Assembly (NCBI GenBank): GCA_036172665.1
Contig: CM069870.1
Span: 24,712,001 to 24,776,000, forward strand
Source of the DNA: Prosopocoilus inquinatus
Taxonomy: Eukaryota; Arthropoda; Insecta; Coleoptera; Lucanidae
DNA length: 64,000 bases
Direction: 5' to 3'
Shown piece after piece: positions 46,007 through 55,600 of the stretch. Each line of letters starts with the position of its first letter. Positions within the stretch are counted from its first letter, which is position 1. The position numbers were made by a program, and so were the translations under genes. The notes under the pieces were generated by a model, which worked only from the letters and a program-made list of their open reading frames with translations, was not told the origin of the DNA and searched no databases.

Positions 46007-46144
46007 TTTAACGCTGCTTTTTCAATCACAAGTTAACGTTAACCTTCAGTTTATTGCCATGGAGACAATTGTCTTCGTACTTCTTACCATGAAAATAAAC
46101 CGAGAGTTAGGGTTAACCTGTGATTTAAAAACCAAGCCTTAAAC
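46007..46144. mobile_element. Small foldback MITE
   Basis: GTTTAACGCTGCTTTTTCAATCACAAGTTAACGTTAACC and GGGTTAACCTGTGATTTAAAAACCAAGCCTTAAAC are imperfect inverted arms of about 35 bases around a short centre with CCATGG. Confidence 0.65.
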
Positions 46145-46248
46145 AAATAGGAATGTTGCCAGTAGAATGTAATGTTACAGATTTCATAAAATTCATGTAT
46201 TGTAGGTCGTAGCCCATGCCCGTCTGGAATGTACTGGTATGGTGATGA

Positions 46249-46467
46249 CCAATGAGCGGACGAAAATTTACCTTGAGTTATCGGTCACGTGTAGCGTCGC
46301 GTGGTTCACGCTGCAAGCCGTTGACTAATGAAGCAGTCGACTTGACGAGCTTCTGACAACGCCAAATCGCGAGAATGTAGTGGCGGGTGGCAAGATGTTT
46401 AATGTATTTTAAATATATGGCAATGATATGTATGTTCAGTCATGTGAAATTTTCGTCCGCGCTTTGG
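46249..46467. mobile_element. MITE with GCGGACGAAAATTT inverted ends
   Basis: CCAATGAGCGGACGAAAATTT (46249) is matched by the reverse complement of AAATTTTCGTCCGCGCTTTGG ending at 46467. The interior is moderately CpG-rich and non-coding. Confidence 0.6.
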
Positions 46468-47012
46468 TGATGACAGCAAGAACTGTCAAATAGATAGCTT
46501 AGGTTATGTCAAGAAACTGAATTTACATTTTGTGAATAATTCTAGTTTTTTTTTTCATATTCATATATTCAAATTTCATTATCATTGTAAAAAGTTTGAC
46601 GATGTTAACGAATTACTTGGCCTGCCAGAAATATGGTAACCCTGCATATTAATGTTTTTTGCTTATTTGCTTAAAGTTTAAAGCCTACGAGTTACGTCAA
46701 CATTTCTGTTACATTACTAATTTCGCCTCTTAAGTTCAATAATGTAAATGACAGCTGTAATTTGATGGGTTACTCGTAACGTATTTATTTACGCACACAT
46801 ATGACGTTACTTCACTTTTCTTTTTGGATTAGTTCTAGTATCACATGATTCTTAAAATATGTAACTTCACTACAGATTAGCTACATTGATCAAAGTTTTT
46901 CCCTTCGCTTCAAACGTTTCCTCAAAATCAGAAAATTATTTTAAAAATATAAGCTTTGTACAAGGTGATTCAAAATAAATGTCTAAGCCACGGCTAGCAC
47001 TAGAAGAAAAAA
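46468..47012. other. Non-coding, nothing recognised
   Basis: AT-rich; ACAAGGTGATTCAAAATAAATGTC near 46960 resembles the end of the 'AACCCGTTAGGA' foldback family. Confidence 0.45.
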
Positions 47013-47130
47013 AAAACAACTGAGTATCGCGTTTACGAGATAAAGACAAACGACATTTTGTTTAAATGGAACAACCTGTATACTGTCTTACCAATCTATA
47101 GAGAATAAAATACTTAATTAAAATTAAAAA
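47013..47130 (+). repeat. Dispersed repeat, copy 2
   Basis: Same orientation and order as 45780-45895; differs by a handful of substitutions (GAGTATCGCG for GAGCATCGCG, ATTTTG for CCTTG). Confidence 0.8.
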
Positions 47131-48990
47131 AAGCCGTGGGTCACAACCTTCTTTAAGCAACGACCTCTTACAAAAAAATAAAAATTTACTTCGATCTCCT
47201 ATCAAGTTAAATTAATATTTCTAATATTTTACATTTGCATCAACTGTTTGACGCTCTTTTGTTCGAATTTTCAGTTAATCAATCGTCAATGCTCTTGATT
47301 CGATTTGACTTTAGTTAATTTAATAAAATTTTTAGTTTCGTCTTGTGTTTTTTAATTCCGCATTTGTTTTTTTATTTAATTCGATTTTTAAAAATAATCA
47401 TTCGATTGACATTTTCCGTTTTCTCTTTTAATCGATTTCACTTAATTTATTTTTATTTTAACTATAGATATATCACATATTTTTTTCTTTTGTTTCAGTT
47501 TATTTATTACATGTTTTGATTTAATTCGATTATAACTTTTATTGGATTACATTCGATTTGTTTTTAGCTTTTAACTATCGATTTATCTTTTATTTCGTTT
47601 TTGTTTGATTCTATTTGACATGATCATCTTTTGTTTTTTTTATTGCTTGTTTGTTTCCTTTTAATTCGATTTTTAAAACAATGAATCGATCACCTTTTTT
47701 TGTTTTTTCTTTTAATTGATTTCATTTGATTTGTTTTCACTTTTCATCTATGTATTTATCATATACTTTGTTTTTGTTTGATTTTATTTGACATAATCTT
47801 CGTCAGCGCTAGTCTTTTTCATTGCTTATTTGTTTTTATTTAGTTCAATTTTTAAAACAATCAATCAATCGACATTTTGCGTTTTTTTCTTTTATTGAAT
47901 TTCATTTGATTTGTTTTTATTTATTAATTGACGATTTGTCATATACATATTTCGTTTTCGTTTTTCTTTTGTTTGATTTCATTTGACACAATCTTCGTTA
48001 CGGATCGTCTTTTGTTTTTTTTTGTTTTTCTTATTTGTTTCCATTTAATTCCATTTATAGAACGATCTTTTTCGTTTTTTTTTATTCGACTTAATTCGAT
48101 TAGTTTTATTTTCTAACTCAACGATTCATCATAAATTTTGTTTCTGTTTTTTCTTTTGTTTTATTTTATTCGATTTGTTTTGTCACCGATCGTCTTTCGT
48201 TTTTTGTATTGCTTATTTGTTTTTACTTAATTCAATCGATAGAAAAGACCTCTTTTGTTCTTTCTTTTTTCTGAAATTTTTCCTTAATCATCATAATTTA
48301 ACTGCCTTCATTAATTTCTTCTTTTGTTTCGAATCGTCTTTTTTTGATATTTGGTTTTCAGTGTTTTCTTCATTTCTTCAAATTAAATAAACCTATCTTT
48401 TTTTGGCGGCATTTATTTTTGTTTGGCTTGTTTCTCTTTTTTTTTATTTGACTTGATTCGATTAGAGTTATTTTATAACTGTCGATTTATCATAAATTTT
48501 ATTTCTGTTTTTTCTTTTGTTTCATTTTATTCGATTCAATCTTTATCACCGATCGTCTTTCGTTTTTTTATTGCTTATTTTGTTTTTATTTAATTCAATC
48601 GATAGAATAGACCTCTCTTGTTTTTTTCTTTTATTCGATTTAATTTGATATGCTTTTATATTTTAACTATCGATTTAACATGTAACTTTTTCAATTTTTG
48701 TTTTTTTTTCATTTTATTTATTTTTTGTTTATTGTTTCTCTTTCTTCTTTTACTCGAATTGAGTTAAATTAAAAACTAGATTTAGTGTTCGTTAGTTTTT
48801 ACACATCGATTAGATCGACTTTTTGCAAGTTTCACGCAATTTTTACTTTCGTTCTTACTTCGACGATGTTTCTCATCTGTTTTTGTTTTTATTCGATTCC
48901 ACTGCATTTTCTTTTTCTTTTATTCGAATTGACTTTATTTAATTGAATTATTATTCTTTTTATTATCGGTGAAAATTTAAGTACAACAAA
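47131..48990 (-). repeat. T-rich array, reverse-complement territory of the GACGATCGT motif
   Basis: Composed of TTTTATTTGATT-like sequence with repeated ACCGATCGTCTTTCGTTTTTTRTTGCTTATTTG and TTAACTATCGATTTATCAT units (near 47580, 48185, 48550 and 48665). It is the inverse of the A-rich territories at 22.7 and 37.6 kb. F/S/I-rich frames are composition artefacts. Confidence 0.7.
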
Positions 48991-49439
48991 ATTGTATTTG
49001 CATTAATATTTATTTATTCCTTTAACTTTCAGTGGAGTTATTAAATATATTAAAGTACGGCTCTGTATGGAGCACATAATTTTATAGAAAGCTTTATTGA
49101 AGTTGTTACACATTTAATTCTTATGACATTACAACTTAAACTCAGAACGGCCACTTAAAGTTGGATAGGTACCATCTAGGAAACAGTAGCGTCCCGTTTT
49201 TTTTATGTTCGTCACTGTACAACGCTTAATTCAAATTTATTTAATATTTTCGTAAATCTTCTAATTTATTTTAATAAACTATTCAGATAGGCCTCTACTA
49301 GACAAAAATTCATAACTCCGATCCCCTATAGGTTCATCCACCCCTTTCAAGCCCTCATCGAGCCCGTTGGGAAATCGATAAAAAAAATATTTCGGAGGAG
49401 GATGGTTAACTTGCGTATTAATTTAAAACCGGCTTTATT
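48991..49439. other. Non-coding, nothing recognised
   Basis: AT-rich sequence between the T-rich array and the gene promoter region. Confidence 0.5.
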
Positions 49440-49748
49440 TTGCCAACAACACTTTTAGACATCCGTCCGTCCGTCGCACGTCGATAAAATAAACGAAAGT
49501 GCGCGTAATATTTACGAACATTAAAACATGTTTGCGAACGCTAAATTAATATTCTCGCTTGGCGGAGCCGACGCACGCAATCGATGAACACAAACGTTCG
49601 CGAGCGTTCGCCGATGTTTCGGACAAAGTCGGCAGATCAAGGTGATTCGTTGTTCGTGCGTGTTGCGCTCTGTAGTCTCTACAGTTTACAATTCAGTCTG
49701 TCCACTAAGACGATAAATATTTTTTGTTGCGCACACTGAGAACAAGAA
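49440..49748 (+). promoter_or_regulatory. Promoter and 5' UTR of the MADF gene
   Basis: CpG-rich sequence (CCGTCCGTCGCACGTCG, CGCGAGCGTTCGCCG) ends just before the start codon. An insect initiator TCAGTC lies at 49693-49698, which would give a 5' leader of about 54 bases. No TATA box is seen upstream, typical of CpG-rich insect promoters. The start context is AGAAATGG, with A at -3. Confidence 0.5.
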
Positions 49749-49980
49749 ATGGAGTGGGACAACAATAAATGCATTCAAGTAATTGAGCTATACCAGGCGA
49801 AGCCTGAAATGTGGCAAACCACGCATGCGTTTTACCACCACAAAGCAAGAAAACAGGAAGCATGGCTGGATATTGCAAATAGCATGGGGACGACTGTTGA
49901 CGTGGTGAAATCGAAATTGAATTCTTTACTATCGTCTTTCAGAAGAGAAAGGGCCAAAGAAAAGAATTTTGCAGAAACAG
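49749..49980 (+). CDS. MADF/BESS-domain protein, exon 1 of 3
   Basis: Encodes residues 1-77 of a 289-residue protein. Residues 8 onward (CIQVIELYQAKPEMW... EAWLDIANSMG... VKSKLNSLLSSFRRER) are the N-terminal two helices and start of the third of the MADF domain, a Myb/SANT-like DNA-binding fold found in Adf-1, Stonewall and many insect regulators. The conserved Trp residues of the pattern (MW, AW) are present. It ends at CAG|GTATGC, phase 1. MADF-BESS proteins are usually nuclear transcription regulators; the target of this one is unknown. PIF/Harbinger transposons also encode a MADF-like second protein, but no partner transposase or terminal repeats are seen here, so a host gene is likelier. 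Confidence 0.85.
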
Positions 49981-50393
49981 GTATGCATTGCTTGGCTTAT
50001 TAACTTGCTAGATATGTAGTATGTACGCACGGTTAGGTTGGTAGAACTGATACTACATCTGGCAACTTGTTCGTATCAATGGTATCTGGGACAGGGAAAC
50101 ATTTACTGAAATGTTTTTCAGGATAATTAGTGTAATTTGGGATCATTAATTATTGGAATCACTTTGATTTTTCAAAATTTCAATCCGCCATCTTGGAGCC
50201 ATTCCACAGGTTTCAAGAATGGCTGGGCAGGCTTAACGAATATTTTTATTATCTAGGGACTTTAGGAGAACAGAGAAAGATTTTCGGACCTACTGTTTAC
50301 CACGAATTTGAAAATTCAGAAAATTAAAAAAAAAGAAAAACTTGTTGGCAAAATCAAAAAATTCACTTGCAACATATTATACTGTAATTGTAG
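49981..50393 (+). other. Intron 1 of the MADF gene
   Basis: 413 bases, GTATGC...TTGTAG. Nothing recognised inside. Confidence 0.75.
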
Positions 50394-50521
50394 GTCGAGA
50401 TGACGCATACAAGAGCAAGTGGTTTGCATACGACTACTTTCACTTTTTAATGGACGTGAAAAAATCTAAGAAGACGCCCAGTACAGCTCAGAATAAAAAC
50501 GATTTTCATGAGGAAACTGAG
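50394..50521 (+). CDS. MADF/BESS-domain protein, exon 2 of 3
   Basis: After the acceptor TAATTGTAG, the exon completes a split Gly codon and codes residues 78-120. It begins GRDDAYKSKWFAYDYFHFLMD, the C-terminal helix of MADF with its characteristic KSKW-(F/Y)-YD-LxFL spacing. A basic, polar linker (KKSKKTPS) follows. It ends at GAG|GTAAGA, phase 0. Joining exons 1 and 2 restores an uninterrupted MADF domain of about 91 residues (8-98), strong support for the splice model. Confidence 0.85.
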
Positions 50522-51246
50522 GTAAGATTAGTCATTACTATTTGAGAATGATTTTCTGGATACTTTTGTCAAATCAACTAAAGATGGCTTCGACATCTCC
50601 AAGTACATACCAAGAACAACCTGTGCGTTTACTTCTTTTGATATTTAAAAAGCACCTGGGGCCAATGTTTATTCAAAAATGTTCTACTTTGACATATCTT
50701 AATGGCTGTTATGGTGTAAGCACACCTAACACCATGACCACTAACTCAGTTGTCTGGGAAAGCAAAAGAAGCGGTTTCCTCAGGTAATGAAGTTCCAAAT
50801 AGGAGTTGATTTGGCCTGTAATTAAAGATTTGAGCCTTTTCCGTGAATTCTCTAACCAAGGCTTCACCAAATTATCATTTAACATCTTCTAAAAGAATGA
50901 CCTGTACTGGTCTGATCAAAGTCCTCAGAGCAGCCATTCCTAACACCTTTCGACAACCATACCTTACACCTACACAGCTTTGTTAAGGCAAAACACAATA
51001 TATGCCAATTTTTCTTTACCGAGATTAAGTTAGGGGTGGGTTAAATAACTTCAAACTTTTTTGGAGGTAACCATCTACAATTTATTTCAAAGTTTCAAAT
51101 CACTGAAGGTCGGTCGGTCAACCAGATGACGATGAGGCTTCCAATGATACTGATGTAGGAAACACTCCTCAGGCAACTGGTTAGGGCTAGGTTACTTAAA
51201 CTCAAAAGGTTTTTGGAAGTAACCATCTCTATAATTTACTTAATAG
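50522..51246 (+). other. Intron 2 of the MADF gene
   Basis: 725 bases, GTAAGA...TTACTTAATAG. Its 3' part (about 51023-51175) is a diverged duplicate of the intron-exon border that follows. Confidence 0.7.
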
Positions 51247-51340
51247 ATTGAAATCACTGAGGGCCGACCAGATGACGATGAGGCTTCCAGTGATACCGAT
51301 GTAGGAAACATGCGAAGCACTCCTCAAACAACTGGTTACA
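51023..51340 (+). repeat. Tandem duplication across the exon 3 acceptor
   Basis: Copy 1 (about 51023-51175) and copy 2 (about 51180-51340) share GGTAACCATCT, CAATTTA/ATAATTTA, AAATCACTGA, CCAGATGACGATGAGGCTTCC and GATGTAGGAAAC. Copy 1 lost the AG of the acceptor (CAAAG in place of AATAG) and has an 8-base net insertion (GTCGGTCGGTCAA) that breaks the reading frame. Confidence 0.85.
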
Positions 51341-51756
51341 TCGACAGTCAAGCAGCAGCAACAGCATCATCAGCAACAGCAAAAAGCTCCGCTTTTGTAC
51401 CGCCAAGACCAAAAGAGCGCAAGCTCGAGTCTCACCTTCAACCCTCACATCTTCGCGTGGATCCAGCAATTAACTTGCTGCAACGCGACGCGTGCGAAGC
51501 CTTCGGCAAATACGTCGCAATCAAGTTGAGGACTTATGACAAGCGAACGCAGGCGGTGGTTCAACACCTCTTCAGTGACATCATATTCAAAGCCGATATG
51601 GGTCAATACGATGTCAGTACTGATAACCCCGCCAACCAGAGCAACAATGTTTGGTTCACTTCTGCATCGCTTAGACCTCGTAGCGAAGCTCCGTCGCCGT
51701 GTTCTTCTGGACCTGTGTCTCCAAAAGTGGAAGACATTTACGAAGAAAACCAATAG
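51247..51756 (+). CDS. MADF/BESS-domain protein, exon 3 of 3
   Basis: The acceptor TTACTTAATAG opens a phase-0 frame, in register with exon 2, coding residues 121-289. It starts with an acidic linker (EGRPDDDEASSDTD), followed by an Ala/Ser/Gln-rich segment. Then comes ACEAFGKYVAIKLRTYDKRT and VVQHLFSDIIF (about residues 202-234), which resembles the BESS motif: FGKYVA-x-L followed by a helix. BESS mediates protein-protein contacts in this family. The tail is Ser/Pro-rich. Starting instead at the internal ATG at 51310 would lose the acidic linker and is unnecessary. The protein lengthens the usual BESS helix, so the call is BESS-like. Confidence 0.8.
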   Translation: MEITEGRPDDDEASSDTDVGNMRSTPQTTGYIDSQAAATASSATAKSSAFVPPRPKERKLESHLQPSHLRVDPAINLLQRDACEAFGKYVAIKLRTYDKRTQAVVQHLFSDIIFKADMGQYDVSTDNPANQSNNVWFTSASLRPRSEAPSPCSSGPVSPKVEDIYEENQ

Positions 51757-51864
51757 ACCAATGTGCTCAATTTGTACACCACCTTGGCATTATTCAACTT
51801 ACCCATCAAAACGTAAAACAGAGTGGATTGTCATTGTCATTATTCTGTACGGCATTCACTGAGT

Positions 51865-51870
51865 AATAAA
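51865..51870 (+). terminator. Poly(A) signal of the MADF gene
   Basis: AATAAA 109 bases after the stop codon, followed by a T/G-containing stretch. No closer canonical signal. Confidence 0.65.
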
Positions 51871-53140
51871 AAGTTGGAAAACCTATTCTTGCCTTTATGT
51901 ATTCCTCTAACACTTTATTGTAAACACTTCAGGTATTATTCTTGAAATAAGCTTCAAGAAGATACATAAGACTACTGCAGTCAGAGGCGTTATTGTCATT
52001 TTAACTTCAGTTCATTGTTTCGTTAGTTGCAGCCGTGTTGTTTGTTTATTCCGGTGGGAGTCCTTTTAGAGACTTCTGCATAGAAGAGATTAATTTCGTT
52101 TTCTGGAAAAGGTACTTTCGGCAAATCAAATCATTTATGCTTTTCAAAGCCTGACGAACTTGCGTTCATCAGGTATTTAGAACCAGCGATTTCTGTGCGC
52201 AAATCAGTCCGTAACTTCGAATTAAGCTTCTTAATTAGGTTTTTTATTATGGGCTTCTCCTAATTTTAATACTTCAATGCTGAACCTGACAGATTAAATA
52301 GTGTTTCTGATCTTCCTGTACGTATTCAAATTGCACGTAGCCCACCTTAGAGGCTGATGTATTTCGGGAAGTACGTTGGCATAACATTTCGTTCGACGAA
52401 CTGCAGTACGTGAAAGACTTCCCTATGAAGACACGTGGTCATGTAAAGGAAATGTGGGCCCAGTTATTCTGTTTAAATTTTCACTTAAATCATTGAGTTT
52501 TGATTTATATTTGATGATTTGAAGTACTAACGTAACCTGGAAGGTGCTCCTGGATGGGTTTCGGTTGTATAAATACAGACGAGTGCAATAACAGGTGTTT
52601 CTTTATTGTAATAATTATGTTGGTGATCAGTTTGAAGCCATCCGTTCCACTGAATAGCACTATTTTCCAGCATCCTCTAACTCCACTATTTTAGTTTCCA
52701 AAAATGATAAAGTTCTTTCAAAGGTCATCCTTAAGGTGAACTCCTGAAGAACTCGTACATTTTTAGATCATTCTTTCTTTATCATCTATGTTAAAAAAAA
52801 TAAAGGGAGAACTCGTATTGGATTTTGGAAAAATTTCGGGCAAGGCTAGCCACCGAACTTATAGAAATTGGGTGTAAGGGAAAGACTGTGTAGATTGATG
52901 ACGAATATTGATTTTGTTTATGGAGTCGTCCATAAAGACCATAAGAGCTGATGATTTCAAATCAAATTCAAATTTTTCTCGAGAACGATTTGGTTTGGCC
53001 TTTTTCTGAAGTTTTTTAATTTTTTTATGCTGTTTTTACAATCAGTTTCTCCTTTTGTTTCCTTTATGTTTTTAGCATTTCATTTTACTTTCCTGTGTAA
53101 CTTTTTTTTTTGTTTTAAATGTTAACTTAATTTAAAATTG
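51871..53140. other. Non-coding, nothing recognised
   Basis: Moderate AT content; no open frame with a domain, no element ends seen. Confidence 0.45.
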
Positions 53141-53360
53141 AATCGATGAGTGCATAATCGTGTTCAATCCAAACTTACTGCACTGAAAAAACAACAAATA
53201 ACTTTCTAGATTTTTATTTTAAGTGAATTATTGGCTTAAAATTCTTTCAGGTAAGTATATCTGAAGCCTCCTGAAGCCAATAATTACTTAAAATAGAAAT
53301 CTAGAGAAAGTTATTTGTTACAGTAAATTTGGACTGAACACGATTATGCCTCATCGATTC
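53141..53360. mobile_element. Foldback MITE with AATCGATGAG ends
   Basis: AATCGATGAGTGCATAATCG at the left mirrors CGATTATGCCTCATCGATT at the right. Arms TAACTTTCTAGATTTTTATT and AAATAGAAATCTAGAGAAAG also pair. About 220 bases, non-coding. Confidence 0.8.
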
Positions 53361-53790
53361 AATTAAATAAGCCTGATCGATGAATGTTGAACACTTTTCA
53401 AAAAGACATTTCACTCTTATAAATTTTTTCGGTTTTATTTGACCTATAAAACGTAATAATTTGCTTGTGATCAGTCTTCTTTTGTTTTCTGTGTTTTTGG
53501 TTTTTTTTTCGTTCGCAAGCCCGATCTCTGTTTTATAGTTCTAAATCGGATTTTTCTGAAATTTTATTCTGAATTCTGTATTCATAATAATTTAACTGCC
53601 CTCATTAATTCCTTCTTTTATTTCGAATCGTCCTTTTTTGATATTTGGTTTTCAGTTTTTTCTTCATTTCTTTAAATTAAATAAAGTAATGGATGTTTTG
53701 GCGGCATTTACTTTTGTTTGCCTTGTTTCTCTTTTTTCTTGTTTTTTGTCTCATTATTTATTATTTATTTATATAATTATTAAAAAAAAC
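53361..53790 (-). repeat. T-rich tract related to 47.1-49.0 kb
   Basis: CTCATTAATTYCTTCTTTTRTTTCGAATCGTC, GATATTTGGTTTTCAG and ATTTCTTTAAATTAAATAAA also occur near 48305-48395, so this is a second copy of part of that tract. Confidence 0.7.
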
Positions 53791-54139
53791 AAACGACAAT
53801 CGTTTTTTAACCTTTCACATTTCGATTTCTCCGTAAATTGCTTCCCCTCAACAATCTTTAACGAACAGATTGTTTTCTCTTTCTAAATACTTCATACCTT
53901 TATTTTTAAGATAATAATTTTATTGATCGATCGTCTTTTGTTTTTGGTCTTGCCACGTTTTCGTACTGTATCGTAATAAGTTTTAAATAATTTTCTGGCA
54001 AATGGAGAGCTTTTTTGCCTTTTCTGTGCAATGTACGATTTTTCAATGGCCTTTAATTTTTGTTTATTACTCCTATTATTTTTTTTAAATACATAAATGG
54101 TTTTTAAACTTTAATCGTACAGAATTATAATCGGAAAAT

Positions 54140-54182
54140 CACTCAACGTTTCACTGTCGATCATGTAGCTTCGTCAGTAGTG
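54140..54182 (-). ncRNA. Hammerhead-like motif, family B, satellite unit 1
   Basis: Minus strand: CACUA, CUGACGA, a weakly pairing stem II region, GAAACGUU, GAGUG. The core residues are intact. Stem I has four pairs and one mismatch beside the core. The stem III element AACGUU is self-complementary and has no loop, so it could form only between two molecules. Confidence 0.35.
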
Positions 54183-54553
54183 AAAAAAAGTAAATAAACA
54201 TCGGACAAGAATCGAATTTAATTTTATTTAACCTTTAACATTTTGGTTTCTTCTTAGACTCTTTCTCCTCAATAATTTTTAACGAACAGATTTTTTTCTC
54301 TTTCTAAATACTTCATACCTTTATTTTTTAAGATAATAATTTATTGATCGATCATCTTTTGTTTTTAGTCTTGCCACGCTTTCGTACTGTACCGTAATAA
54401 GTTTTAAATAATTTTCTGGCGAATGGAGAGCTTTTTTGCTTTTTCTGTGCGATGTACGACTTTTCAATAGCCTTTGATTTTTGTTTATTATTGTTCTTTT
54501 AAATACATAAATGATTTTTAAACTTGAACCGCAAAGAATTATAATCGGAAAAT

Positions 54554-54595
54554 CACTCAACGTTTCACTATCGATCGATAGCTTCGTCAGGAGTG
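54554..54595 (-). ncRNA. Hammerhead-like motif, family B, satellite unit 2
   Basis: Minus strand: CACUC and GAGUG form a perfect 5-bp stem I. CUGACGA and GAAAC give the conserved core, and CUAUC/GAUAG closes stem II with one bulged G. The cleavage position would be GUU|GAGUG. Stem III is only AACGUU, so activity would need a dimer (double hammerhead), as known for some short-stem-III satellite ribozymes. Confidence 0.45.
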
Positions 54596-54944
54596 AAAAA
54601 AAGTGAATAAACATCGGACAATCGATTTTCGAGTAGATTTTCATTTTTTTTAACCTTTCATATTTTCGTCTCTTCTTAAACTGTTTCTCTTCAACAATCT
54701 TTAGCGAATAGATTTTTTTCTCTCTTTATAAATACTTCATTCCTTTGTTCTTAAGATAATTTATTGATCGATCGTCTTTTGTTTTCGTCTTGTCACGCTC
54801 TCGTACTGTACCGTAACAAGTGTTAAATACATTTTTTTGGTTAATGGAGAGCTTTTTTGCTTTTTGTGTGCATACGACTTTTCAGTGGCATTTGATTTTT
54901 GTTTATTATTATTTAAAAAAAAATTATTCCCAAATAAATTGGTC

Positions 54945-55170
54945 AAGTTGTTTTTGGTTTGCGGTGGAAATATCGAGCTACATTTCTGCTGAAGAAGCCC
55001 CGAGCAGGACTGAAACAGCTGTACAGAGACTGCCCGAGGTTTTCACTGCAAACAAAAACGACTTGCAACAATTTCTTTTTTAACTTTCATTATGCTCTGA
55101 CAGCAAGCATGGCCGCCTTGCATGGGATGATTTATTATGTAGCAAACCCGCTTCAATTTGTCAATCCTTA
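54945..55170 (+). mobile_element. Foldback element carrying a hammerhead motif at its apex (copy 2)
   Basis: AAATTGGTCAAGTTGTTTTT at the left mirrors AAAAACGACTTGCAACAATTT at the right, with TTTGCGGTGGAAA/TTTTCACTGCAAA inside. It shares flank GACAGCAAGCATGGCYGCCT and CGCTTCAATTTGT with copy 1 (5480-5766). Confidence 0.65.
54983..55029 (+). ncRNA. Hammerhead-ribozyme-like motif, type I (copy 2)
   Basis: Stem I UUUCUG pairs with CAGAGA (one G-U pair). The core CUGAAGA fits CUGANGA exactly, and stem II is AGCCC with GGACU (one C-A mismatch, loop CGAGCA). GAAAC follows, then stem III AC/GU around AGCU and A at the cleavage position. All invariant core residues are present, so this copy is the better candidate for activity. 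A match this extended to the type-I fold is unlikely by chance; cleavage itself is not shown. Confidence 0.65.
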
Positions 55171-55600
55171 TGCAATGTTAGGTCAACAGACTGAAGACGC
55201 CGACATTTTTTTTAATGACGGCAGATCGAAACTGTTTTTGCGTATCACATCGATTTTGTTTTGTTTTTTTATCAAAGAAAAGGGTTTTGTTTCTAAATCG
55301 CCTCGCATCGATTGAAAGAAGGCGTTAATCAATTTCGGTGATTTTTTTTCTGTAATCTTTTTAATCACTAATCGGCGTATCTCAATCTTTTGTTTTTTCA
55401 AAAATTTACCGATAGTTTTTTTTTACATTCTCGACGACTTTTGTTTTACTGTCCATTTACCCGTTTTTCGGTTCGAACTTTTCGGCGGTTAATTGACGCG
55501 TAGAAGCAAAATAAATGGTATGAAAACTAACCAAAACAATAAAAAAACCTTGCATTTTGTTATAAGGGGTTACTTTCCTAACGGTAACAATTCGATTTGG
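55171..55600 (-). repeat. T-rich tract, end of the repeat territory
   Basis: Poly-T-rich sequence with the GAYCGT-like motif fading out; no coding evidence. Confidence 0.5.

Larger units (their letters stand above)
53791..54945. repeat. Tandem satellite, ~420-bp period, nearly three units
   Basis: TTATTGATCGATCRTCTTTTG recurs at about 53921, 54342 and 54762. Each unit has CTTGCCACG..TTCGTACTGTACCGTAATAAG, AATGGAGAGCTTTTTTGC and, in the first two, a hammerhead-like block and CATCGGACAA. Unit 3 breaks off at about 54900-54945, where the family-A foldback starts. Confidence 0.8.

Noticed and set aside
47928..48390. Hydrophobic plus-strand frames in the T-rich tract
   Set aside because: Same composition artefact, on the other strand.
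50542..50787. An open frame within intron 2 of the MADF gene
   Set aside because: The GTAAGA donor at 50522 and the phase-matched acceptor at 51247 give a better model; this frame extends no domain.
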